Shown here: piece by piece, positions 52,707 to 63,242 of the stretch
Layout: the number at the start of each line of letters is the position of its first letter
How positions within the stretch are numbered: position 1 is the first letter of the stretch
NCBI RefSeq assembly: GCF_910592395.1
Contig: NC_088309.1
Span: forward strand, 3,102,501 to 3,166,500
Length of the DNA stretch: 64,000 bases
Reading direction: 5' to 3'
From: Lineus longissimus
Lineage: Eukaryota > Nemertea > Pilidiophora > Heteronemertea > Lineidae
Translations under genes and position numbers: made by a program
Notes under the pieces: generated by a model
The model's input: the letters and a program-made list of their open reading frames with translations, nothing else
Told to the model about the DNA's origin: nothing
The model's database searches: none

Positions 52707-54305
52707 ATGGAGTGTAGAAAATGCACACAAGTAAAGCCAAACAATGAATTTCCTCAAGACAGAATCACCAGAAAATGTGTTCACAAAAATACCTTCTGCC
52801 TCAAGGTGAGTCAATAAGTTTTGCAATTTCCAAAGCATAGATGGTCATGGTATGGATAGTAATTGTGGCGTACAGTGTACAGTACGCGCCTCTAAATATT
52901 TCACCAGCAATTCTCAATTCTCCTTTGAATCCAGTTGCATTAGTTCCAGGTGGTTTGTTGCTTCAAATAGTGCGATAAACTAAGATTGGTCAGAAACAAA
53001 CAGGGTCTGCTAATGATGATTTTTGCTTACCGCTTATAAATTCTTTATGCAATTTCAGTGTACAATTGAGCATCTGACCAATCATTCCACATGCCCAGAC
53101 TGCACGCTTAAAGTCCACAACATCGATGATAAAGTGAAAATTTACAATGCAAATCTCAACTTGAGGAGTCGAGCAAAAATGAACAATCCACTGCAGAGTG
53201 GGATTGCAATGATGACCGTGAATGTAAGGAAACTAGATGGTGAGACCAAGGCGTTTCAATTCCATGCTAAGATGGCTATCCATGACTTGATGAAGGAAAT
53301 CCACCAAACATGGAATTACGATCCTAAGCAACAGACGCTTCTCTACAATAAAAACAAACTTGAGGTAGGACGATTTGCCTAGATTGTCTTTTCTTTTTCT
53401 TCTTCCGGGTTCGCTGGTGAGCAATAGAGCATTGCCTTGTGTCTGCTGTTGGAGGTTAAATTGGCCTTATGACAGATCTTCGACCTGGTTAGATATTTAT
53501 TTATGCAACTTACTTATGTTTCTAAATCAGATGGGGTCTTCAGTCGCATTCAAAGAACAGTGTCACCTGAAGTAATGTGACTTGCCCAAGGTCATGAATT
53601 GGTCAAGAAGGCTGCTCACAGTACATGTATTATGAAAGAACTTGCAGAATGGAAATAATCTCTCTGAACTTTCATTTTCAGGTGCTTCTCAGTGGAAAGT
53701 TTGCAACATTTGCCAATTACGAAATAGCCAACGGTTCGACACTTCATTTGGTGATCACACTCCTTAACATCGCAGCAGACCTAGATCATGCCATATTTGA
53801 CCTCTTCTGGCACTACAACAGGCTGGCCAAGAAGAACCTCTTCATAGATGCATCCTGCATTGCCTTCAGGAAGAATCAGACACAGCCAGCATGCACTGTG
53901 GACATTGACCAAGAAACTGCACTTGGGGATAGTATAAAACATTCCGGGGATGATCTGGACCGTATCGAATGCATCGGTCACCATTGCCTGGAGGTCAAAT
54001 TCAAACACCTACCAGAAGATGTCACTCATCTCTATTTTGTGCTCAGCGCTTGGAATGTGCCCAATATGAGGGATTATTTCACCTCAATGGCATTAAATTT
54101 CTTCGATGCTCGGGACATTTTTCATCCCCTGTGCAATACAGAGTTGCAGCAGGAGAAACTTGACGAACAAGCTGTGATCATGTGTTATGCTGTCAAATCT
54201 GATGACCTGTGGCAGATTATAGAGGCCAAGATCCCATGCGGGGGCAATGTAGACAACTATGCCCAAATCAAAGCACAAGTTGCTCAAATTCACCAGACTA
54301 TGTAG
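52707..54305 (+). CDS. RING finger + ubiquitin-like + TerD-like domain protein
   Basis: Exons 52707-52805, 53059-53364 and 53682-54305 give 342 residues. Residues 3-48 hold C3, C6, C24, H26, C31, C34, C45 and C48, a RING-type C3HC4 pattern (spacing C-x2-C-x17-C-x-H-x4-C-x2-C-x10-C-x2-C). Residues about 84-162 resemble ubiquitin (MTVNVRKLDGETKAF ... GSTLHLVITLL) but lack a terminal Gly-Gly, so the domain is not conjugatable. Residues about 163-320 look like a TerD domain. LFIDASCIAF matches the DLDASAF strand, GDSIKHSGDDLD matches the HSGDN turn, and LPEDVTHLYFVLSAWN matches the VPADVxxIxFVV block. The acidic Ca-binding loop of bacterial TerD (GEGEGDDE) is not kept. Inferred role: an E3-like protein using TerD as a binding module, perhaps in stress or defence. 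This is not demonstrated. Splice sites are GT-AG and all phases are 0. Confidence 0.8.
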
Positions 54306-54779
54306 AGACATTACATGTGTCTGTACAGTCAGGGCAAACAAAATTGCCCACATTGACTTGCAAGTGCATCTTATTGTTGATTATGGTCATCAGTTTCAGA
54401 CCTACCAGTATAAGACCAATATTTATCCTCATGAATCAATCTATCACCAAGCTGGTTTAGCTGCCAACAGAATTGATTCAATTAAAAGTGACACATTTAG
54501 TTTCCTTGCCAAAAACTTTTATTTTCATTAAAAAAACTTTTGTGGTGTCCCCTCGAGGTGGTGAAGTAAGTTGAGACAGTATGTAAAATGTAAATGAAAC
54601 GGCCAGGGGCCATTGTGCTCACCGTATACATCTTTTAGTAGGCAGGATCATGCTTAGTTTAGAGGTGAATATGGTGAACACAATCAGGCATGAAGACTTT
54701 TTTTAGATGTGTATTGATGTCAAGTAATAAGACAGGGCAGTATATATAAGTTTATGATCCAACCAATAATTGTCTATGA

Positions 54780-56530
54780 CATCAACAAGATCAATATCGT
54801 GTGATTGCTAAGAGTCCCTGCAATAAAAAATTCATCGAAAAAAAGTCATTAATAAGCGAGATATTGCATGTCCTACTTTTTCAGTTTTGACTCCCTGGTG
54901 GCCAAATCAAGAATCAGATCAGGCCAAAATTCGGTGTCAGAGATTATCTGATGTAGGGGGTTACATGTACCAACTTTCAAGTTCATAGCTTCAGCAGTTA
55001 AGAAACGTGCCATAGTTACACTCTAATGGCCAATTTACGCCATTTGACCTCTGTGACCTAGAAAAGGAGGTCAAATCCAAAAATCGTAGGACATGTGGTG
55101 TATCCTTGCTAGAAGTCCCTGCCATAAAAATTTTATCGAAAACAATTCACTCAAATAAGCAAGATATTGCACTTCTTCCTTTTTCCATTATGGCCCCCTG
55201 GTGGCCGAATAAAGAATCAGATCAGGCCAAAATTCGGCATCAAAGGTTATCTGATGTAGGGGGTTATATGCACCAAGTTTCAAGTTCATAGCTTTACTGG
55301 TTAAGAAACGTGCCATAGTTTACACTCTAACGGCCAATTTACGCCATATGACCTCTGTGACCTTGAAAAGTAGGTCAAATTGAAAACCCGTAAGACATGT
55401 GATGTATTCTTCCTAAGAGTACCTACCATAAAAATTTTATCGAAAACAAGTCACTTATAAGCGAGATATCACACTTTTCAGATATCCACTTTTGGCCCCC
55501 TGGTGGCAAAGTTGAGAATCAGATCAAACTGAAATTCAGCACCAGAGGCTATGTGATATAGGGGGTTATATGTACCAAGTTTCAAGTTCATAGCTTTAGT
55601 GGTTAAGAAACGTGCCATAGTTTACACTCTAACAGCCAATTTACGCCATATGACCTCTGTGACCTTGAAAAGTAGGTCAAATTGAAAACCCGTAAGATAT
55701 GTGATGTATTCTTCCTAAGAGTACCTACCATAAAAATTTTATCGAAAACAAGTCACTTATAAGCGAGATATCACACTTTTCAGATATCCACTTTTGGCCC
55801 CCTGGTGGCAAAGTTGAGAATCAGATCAAACTGAAATTCAGCACCAGAGGCTATGTGATATAGGGGGTTATATGTACCAAGTTTCAAGTTCATAGCTTTA
55901 GTGGTTAAGAAACGTGCCATAGTTTACACTCTAACAGCCAATTTACGCCATATGACCTCTGTGACCTTGAAAAGTAGGTCAAATTGAAAACCCGTAAGAT
56001 ATGTGATGTATTCTTCCTAAGAGTACCTACCATAAAAATTTTATCGAAAACAAGTCACTTATAAGCGAGATATCACACTTTTTAGATATCCACTTTTGGC
56101 CCCCTGGTGGCAAAGTGGAGAATCAGATCAAACCAAAATTCAGCACCAGAGGCTATGTGATATAGGGGGTTATATGTACTAAGTTTCAAGTTCATAGCTT
56201 TAGTGGTTAAGAAACGTGCCATAGTTTACACTCTAATGGCCAATTTACGCCATATGACCTCTGTGACCTTGAAAACAAGGTCAAATTAAAAACCCGTATA
56301 ATATAAAATGTATATTTGCTATGAGTACCTACAACAAAAGTTTTATCGAAAACAAGTCACTAATAAGCGAGATATCACACTTTTTAGATATCGACATTTG
56401 GCCCCCTGGTGGCCAAACAGAGAATCAGATCGGACCGAAAATCAGTGTCAGAGGTCAGCTGACCTAGGGCATTCTGTGTACAAAGTTTCAAGTTCATAGC
56501 CCTAGCAGTTAAGAAACGTGCCACTGTTAG
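54780..56530 (+). repeat. 302-bp tandem array, about six units
   Basis: The marker cccgtaaga/cccgtata occurs at 55387, 55689, 55991 and 56293, exactly 302 bp apart, with diverged units starting near 54780 and 55083. Each unit has ataaaaattttatcgaaaac, aagtcacttataagcgaga, ggccccctggtggcaaag, aagtttcaagttcatagct, ttaagaaacgtgccatag and tgacctctgtgaccttgaaa. The three central units are nearly identical and the outer ones diverge. This suggests recent internal amplification. Confidence 0.95.
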
Positions 56531-56533
56531 GAT

Positions 56534-56570
<37 letters not shown>
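56534..56570. repeat. (ACG)12 microsatellite
   Basis: About 36 bp of perfect acg triplets lie at the 3' boundary of the 302-bp array, inside the insertion. Confidence 0.95.
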
Positions 56571-57354
56571 ACACAGCGCTATCGTATAGACTCCCCTTAC
56601 GGTGAGCCAAAAAGAAAGTACTAGGGAAATAAAAATATATATTACAAAAAAAAAAGTTGAGACAGTATCTAGGTCGTGACTGTCTGGTAGAAAGAACCAA
56701 TCCTAGTTTTATAGATTGTCCGATGATTGTGCCAATGTACAATTGATTGTCCTATATGGTTGTGACTGTATGGAACAATATGATAAGAAGACTGATATAG
56801 TATAGACATGATAAGGACACTGAGTGATGTTTATTGAAAATGAGATAACTTTTATTTTTCATTAAAAAAACTTACATACATTGCACAGCAGACCAAGGTA
56901 TTAGTGGGTATAGTCTTCGAAGTGACCAAGATAATTGTGTTCAGTAATGCACGTATCAACAGACCCCATGTTGTTCATTTGTTATTTGTGGTACTCCATG
57001 CAGGTCTACATGAACTGTATACTGCTTTCTATGTAATATGTATAATAGAAAAGAATATAAAAGAACAATCATGCTGTAATTTTGTTCGATTTCTTGATTA
57101 GTGAAACTGATTTGTTAACTCCCAAAATAGCACAATTCCAAGCAGCACTTTGAAGACTGAATTATGAAGCTCAGACATTGAATTTGCCACAGCTGTACAT
57201 GTATACATACACTGCAAAAATGTCAGCTAAATTGGTCATCATCATTTATATCATAACTGCACAACAATGTACAGCCACCACAGAAGCAGTAATACATGTA
57301 CTTTCCTATGAAAATACTTTGATCATAAGACCAATGAAGTTGATCGACAAAAGT

Positions 57355-59051
57355 CTATTCTTTAACGGCAGCTTTCTCCACAGGAAATGGTTTATACACT
57401 GGAATGGAGCCACAATCTTTCACCTCAATTCTCGAAATTGGCACATCCTTCTTTCTGGTTTTTGAATTTTCCATTTTCCTCACAACATCCTGAAATAATA
57501 GTTGAAACAGTAACTTGTGATAAGTCAATATATCAATGTGAGTCCTCTTACACTGAACGAAATGGCCAGCTTCAAAGGCAGTTAGGGTTGTTTCTTGATG
57601 AACTTCGCTTGTAACCAACAGTTACCTGCCAGTGCCCTCAGGCAAAGTGCCCTCCTCGGGCAAAGGCAGAAACTGAACTTTGGACACTTCCAGAGAGCAG
57701 CAAGAAAGCTACATATAAGCTTACAACATGAGGCCAAAATGCCAACTTCTCAAGGGAAACAAGTACAAATTACAAAACCTACCATTCCTTCAAGCACAAC
57801 TGCAAACACAACATGATGTCCATCAAGCCAAGGTGTTTTTACTGTGAGGAAAGAGAACTGAGACTTGTTGGTATCGGGACCATAGTTTGCCATAGACATC
57901 CAACCAGCACCGTAATGTTTCAGTTTGAAGTTCTCGTCCTTGAACATGCCCTCGATTCCTTGACCTGAAGAATGAATTAAACTGAGGTCAGTAATGGTAA
58001 GTCTTTTTCTAATGGCACATTTTTCAGCAAGGACAAAATGATAAAGTTCTGCCAGACTGGTTGGGTGCAAGTTGAGTTCATTGGCCCAAGTAAATCTCAT
58101 TTTTGGCCATGGAGGAGGCGTCAATCACAAGCTGCGTGTACTCACATGATTGTCTATCACTTATCCCATAATGTGTGGTTGAAAGGCTTGATTGTACACA
58201 TTACTCAGAATCTAGAAGCTTACCTCCAGTGCCATCATGATTTGTTATATCACCACCCTGGACAACAAAGCCCTTGATCACCCGATGGAAGGTGGATCCC
58301 TTATAGGTCAACCTCACACCATCGCGTACCTGAAATGAAGTATGTACATGTAGACACATCAAAGACTATTCAATCAAGGCATGAATAATTATGAACAGTA
58401 AGTAGTTCCTTGCACCTACATAAAACCAAAGCATGTCTTAAATTTGGTAGTCTGCCAAATTTGTGCAAACTCATTTGCATTACAGAGGAAATACTGCAAC
58501 ACTTCAGGCCATGCACAGCCTTTAAGTCTGAATAACTACTCACCTTGGTGCCTTCAGCAATAGTTTTGAAATTTTTCACTGTTTTTGGAACAATTTCTCC
58601 AAAGAGACCGACAACAATTCTTCCCGCATCTACTCCACCAATGGAAATATCGAAGAAAACCTATGATTATATAAGAATCATTTGATGAGTCGAATTTTCC
58701 ATCACATATGACGAATTTTCAACGGCAGGGGTCAGAATATCGAAAAGATAGTTCAAATAGAAATAAGCATCTCATGGACAAACTGATTTTTAACATTATT
58801 AAAAATGAAATCTTTACTTTGCCCAACTCCATTCAATGACTATTTGATTTGATTGATATAGAGCATAGCACTTCTTTAAAAGATAATGAAACATTTTAAT
58901 CATATCAGTTAAATACCTTGTCTGTAACTCTTGGTCCATCAATCCGACTTGAAGGCAACTTAAGCAGCAAAACAACAGCAGTCAACACAAATAGAGCTCC
59001 AAGAGCACCTATTAAACTCTGAATTTTTGATGGGTTAAATAAAATTCTCAT
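57355..59051 (-). CDS. Cyclophilin-type peptidyl-prolyl isomerase, ER/secretory (PPIB/PPIC-like)
   Basis: Five exons: 59051-58917, 58660-58544, 58329-58224, 57964-57783 and 57489-57355, giving 224 residues. The N-terminal hydrophobic stretch ([18 protein letters not shown]) is a signal peptide or anchor. The cyclophilin fold follows, with [59 protein letters not shown] and [17 protein letters not shown]. The PPIB-like tail ends [12 protein letters not shown]. Mapped onto CypA, the active-site residues R55, F60, Q63, N102, Q111, F112, W121 and H126 are present (R100, F105, Q108, N146, Q155, F156, W165, H170). CypA F113 is Ser157 and A103 is Tyr147, so the proline pocket is altered. Family role: proline isomerisation in folding secreted proteins such as collagen. 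No KDEL is present, as in PPIB. PPIB versus PPIC is not decided. Confidence 0.93.
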
Positions 59052-59267
59052 GACTTCTTAGAATAACTAATATCTATGTGGCATCTACTTGTATGTACAT
59101 TGTCTGACACATGTCCGAAGCAACAGATGTCAGCAGTTCTGATTTCTGAATTATTGATCTCATAATCAATCAAAGTAAGTTTATTCCAGTAACACACCTC
59201 AGGGGTGGCAACAGGTGCACTTGACGGTCTGTTATTTTTAACTTTTTACTCTTTTGTTCAGGTCGGA

Positions 59268-62123
59268 TCAGAGTTCATCATGAGGCATATTTAACATCAC
59301 TCTGTGATCGCTATCGCTGGGAGTGTCATCAACTTCATTCTCCTCAGCACTGAAGAGCAATGGAAATCTTCTGGCAATTTCTAGGATATCGAACGCATAA
59401 AGTTCATGCCACGAGAGATGTTTGTCATTGTTAATGTCAATACGGTGGAACAACTGAAAAATAAGAACAAAAGTTGTAACAAGCAAAGTTTGGAGAGATC
59501 AAATGAGAAGAAATCTGGCCAAGTACATGTAGTATGGTTATCAGTCTTCTCTAGTAATCTTTCTTTTCTTAAAAACAAATAAGTCCCCACTGGGCGTAGT
59601 GGATCACTGGAATTCTCCAATTGCCCCTTTTAAGATGGTTCATTTCACAAAACCATCTCTTTGCTCAAAGACAACAATGTACAGGTTTCACAACAACTGT
59701 GAAAGCAATTATGAAGACAATCTATCTTTCAGCTACCTACAACAAGCTTTGTATAGAATTTTGCAAACAACGTCTTCAATGAACACACAAATTTGGCTCC
59801 TCCTAAGTTGTCTGAATGTTTCTGTGTGAGCTCCAATCAAAACCACAGAAAGTTGTAACCTCACCTCGTCAATACTGCCAGCATCCTTCAATTTTTGAGA
59901 CCACTGCCTGCGACAATCTTCAATGGAGATGACTTCCAGAGACACAAACTCCTCAAGAATACTCGCCCTGCAAGTAAAGCAAGGAGAGATGATCACATGA
60001 AAGAAACCAGAAAGAAAAACATATATTAGTACAGAAACTATTCAGAAAAACCCTCTCACCTCATTTGTTCAGTATGTCCTGTAAAGCTGTAGTCTGCCAA
60101 ACTCCTGAACTCTGGTAAAGAACCAACTTTATCACAGTCATCTGCATTGTAGTACAACAGCTGAGCGAACCAAATGTTGAATGCCATGTTCCGGGAACCA
60201 AATGAGCGTACCTGGTGGTACCATCTGGAAGAGGTAAAAATCACTACTGAATGATATTTCTAAGAAATACCAAATACTCTTGATGCAACTGTTTGGAAAA
60301 TAAATAAATAATTGGAATACGCTAGAAATGACTTATGCAGTTTTCAACAAAACAACTACACTCTATATCTGATATGGAGACAATTGCACATCCAGCGTCT
60401 TTTCGGCAGGACAACCAACCAACAAACTCATTTCATAAAATGTTCACCTACCTTGCGGGCATATAGATGCAATCTCCAGAATGCAGTGTCACAGCATAGA
60501 ATGGCACTTGGCTCAACCCAGGAAACTTGTGAATGTCCACCATGTCAACATCAACAAGACTGTAATGACCTTGTTGCATGAACCCATCAGCTTCGACTTG
60601 ACTTCTGTAGACCTGACGAAAATACATTTCCGATTTCATAACATGACTTATCAAAAAAATCTATTACCACAGACACGATAGAAGAGCTGACTGTGTCAAC
60701 ATTGGTGACCACATGACAAAGATGTCAAACTTTGAGATTTTTGTAGCTCTAGCCGGATTGTCGTTTTAAGGAATGTATACAATTGGATAAGCAGGTCATT
60801 TTTACTGCATTTACTGGCACTTCCAGCTATTTCAGCAATGCTTCATTTTGGAAATATACTCACCTGGTCAATGAGGATGATTTCCTTCCTTCCCTCCAGA
60901 AGACAGTTGAAATTATTGAACTCATCATTATGCAGGACGGACTTGGTACCTCCACTACTCAGCCACAGGACAGCATCGACAAGCATCCTTTGAAAACCAC
61001 CGCACTGGAGAGGCCTTGGAAGGGAAATGTCATCTGAATGAAAAGAACCTCGATATAGGAAAACAGCATAAATATCTGGAGTTGCCATGGAATACCTTCA
61101 GGAAAACAGCAGCAACAAAGTAGACTAGGTTCAGCTTTTGAGGATGCCACAGCACACTATGGTTTGAAATTTGCCATTTTCATTCAATTGGACCTCAGGT
61201 TCTGCTATCAGAACACTTCTAGAGTGTCTGCATAGCAAGGCTCTGCTTTGATATATACTCAAGTACATACTTCTCATATCTCCTGTTATGTGGTGGACCA
61301 TGTAGAGGTCCTTACTCTGGTATTGGTTGATAAAGTCATTCATCATCATCTTTTGGGAAGGACTTGATCTGTTCTCCTTCTTGGTCACCTCCACACTCAC
61401 TTCAAGGTCACCATACTTTTCACTGCAGTAAAAAAGTGATATAAACTTTTAGATTGAAACAACTCCAGTGGTGAGGTTGGAAGAATGAGATATTCTGATG
61501 AATATACCATAAAACTTCCCGAATTAATGAACATATGACCAGTATTCCTCCAATTCAGTAATTAATATTGTCCTAATTCAATATATATCCCGTCTTGAAT
61601 ATATGACTACCTAGAGATCTAGTCATCTAGTTGACAAGTAATAGAATGCTGCAGTCCTCAGCTGTCATCAATTAGGTCTGCCCAAGTATCTGTTTAGCAA
61701 GGATGTGACATTGTCTTCGGATGTTACAATATTTCAGTTTTATTCCCAACAAAATCTGCACTGGAGAGACCCCTACCTCAGATAGAGATCTTTCCACAGT
61801 TGAAATGCTGGGACTGCAGTTGCAATATTCCGCAACACAAGTGGTAATCCCAGCTTCACATGATTTTCAGAAAAAGAGCCTGGAGTCGGGAGAGTCTTCA
61901 CCACTGTCAAATTTCCAAGTGGAGACATATGGCTTCCCAGTGGTTTCAGATGGCCAGTTCGGACATCATCTGCAGATTTATCAAAGCCATGGACTTGATC
62001 AGATTCAGTACTAATCATGAATATAACTTCGAGGGAACAGACTACCGAAAACAACAGAATGACAGCAAGTTGCCACGCCCACTTTGCCCAGCACAGATGA
62101 TGACGGCGAGACATGCAGCGCAT
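59268..62123 (-). CDS. Membrane-anchored JmjC (cupin-8-type) oxygenase with C-terminal EF-hand
   Basis: Seven exons: 62123-61777, 61422-61271, 61033-60864, 60612-60452, 60224-60060, 59967-59865 and 59453-59268, giving 427 residues. The N-terminus has a basic start and a hydrophobic segment (WQLAVILLFSVVCSLEVIFM), consistent with a type II signal anchor that places the domain in the lumen or outside. The JmjC core has VLHNDEFNNFNCLLEGRKEI (Fe ligands H201 and D203) and GDCIYMPARWYHQV (third ligand H280). This HxD...H triad predicts an active Fe(II)/2-oxoglutarate dioxygenase. The C-terminus has a canonical EF-hand loop DINNDKHLSWHE (372-383). The fold resembles the small JmjC hydroxylases (JMJD7/JMJD8/TYW5/FIH class) rather than histone demethylases, and the substrate is unknown. 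MSRRHH at 62114 is an alternative start. Confidence 0.85.
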
Positions 62124-63242
62124 GTATTACTGTCCACACTTCAACCAACAAATTTATGCGTGAAACAATGAATAATTCATCTTTTAATGGTTTCTGCGGT
62201 ATCCCAAGACCATTTTCATTTCACCAGTGTCGTTCATTATTCACAGGATTATGTATTAAGGTAATAAAACAACTTTATTCGCGAAAAAAAGACATTTCCA
62301 AAGACGCGCTTCGTCCAATGGCCTTGACCGCAAATAGAGGATTCTGGGATTGAAGGTAAGTGCGCGTCACGTGATCGACCTGCTTTGCAGTGCAAAGCAC
62401 ATGTCAAAACCTATCTATTCAGACAAGGCGAAAAATCAACTGAAAAATCACTGAAATTTATCGAAATAGTGATCAGATTTCGAAATCTTGTGATGGTAAG
62501 TATTCATTCAAAACTTACAATGAATAATATGTGAGACTTGCTCTCTGTGATGATGAGATATTGCTGATAATGACATTGAAAAGTGAGCTATTTTTTGTCC
62601 AAGTGCACTGCAAGTTGGCCATGGCTGTTCATGTCTTTTGTTCTTTCAGTTATGTCTTAGTACTAGTTGTTGGTGTACAATGACATGATTCCATAAAGTG
62701 CTTGATACCGTTTAGTCGGCCAATCCAGAATTGCTGTTGCTGAGCGCCGTTCACAGTTTTGATTGAGTTGAATGAATTGATGCAACGGATGATACATCGG
62801 AAAACAATATTATTGCCACATTATTGGGACATTATGCAAATTATCGCCAAATATTTCATTGGGAATAACGTCATGTTGTAGATCACATGACTATGACGAT
62901 ACTTCTGGCCTAGTTACACCAATATTGAAGACAATGTCACAATCTTAATTACCCTTTATGAAGCACTAAGCTAGACCTAACATCATAACACTGACTTTTT
63001 GTGCATTACGATCTTAAGAGTGGTATTGTGCTTGGCTAGGCCTTAATTGTTGCATATTTTTCTATAATCTTTCAGTGCCCCTATTCTATTTGCAGCTAGT
63101 TCAGCTAGCATCACCATCTTAGAACAAGGCCAGGTTTGAAGACTGACATATCTAAATTTGTACGTTGCCAATTTTTTCTTAGTAACTGAATTTCCATGTT
63201 TGTTTTTCATTTCAGCGTTGAAGACCAAGTTTGGCTGCAAAG
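62124..63242. promoter_or_regulatory. Divergent promoter region and 5' UTR exons, JmjC gene / ZNF gene
   Basis: 1.1 kb separates divergent start codons. On the plus strand, strong donors follow 62355 (ttgaag|gtaagtgcg) and 62496 (gtgatg|gtaagtatt). An acceptor (ttcag|cgttg) lies at 63211-63215, so one or both of the upstream sequences are probably 5' UTR exons of the zinc-finger gene. A CACGTG E-box occurs near 62370. No TATA box was seen. Confidence 0.5.

Larger units (their letters stand above)
54583..56653 (+). mobile_element. 2.07-kb poly(A)-ended insertion with 15-bp target duplication
   Basis: aagttgagacagtat occurs at 54568-54582 and again at 56654-56668, flanking the element as a target-site duplication. 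The 3' end is A-rich (attacaaaaaaaa), as for a retroposed sequence. The interior is mainly a six-fold 302-bp tandem array, then (ACG)n and tacggtgagccaaaaag. gctcaccgta near 54618 and tacggtgagc near 56600 are a 10-bp inverted pair close to the ends. No reverse transcriptase or other long frame is visible, so it is non-autonomous. Alternatives are a Helitron-like or satellite-bearing element whose poly(A) is fortuitous. Confidence 0.7.

Noticed and set aside
54209-54531. Overlapping frames at the end of the TerD-like gene
   Set aside because: They overlap the real C-terminal exon and its 3' UTR and share no motif with any family.
54515-56875. Shared ~24-bp acttttatttt-cattaaaaaaac sequence on both sides of the insertion
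   Set aside because: It lies outside the 15-bp target duplications and is low-complexity. The intervening flanks do not match, so it does not extend the element.
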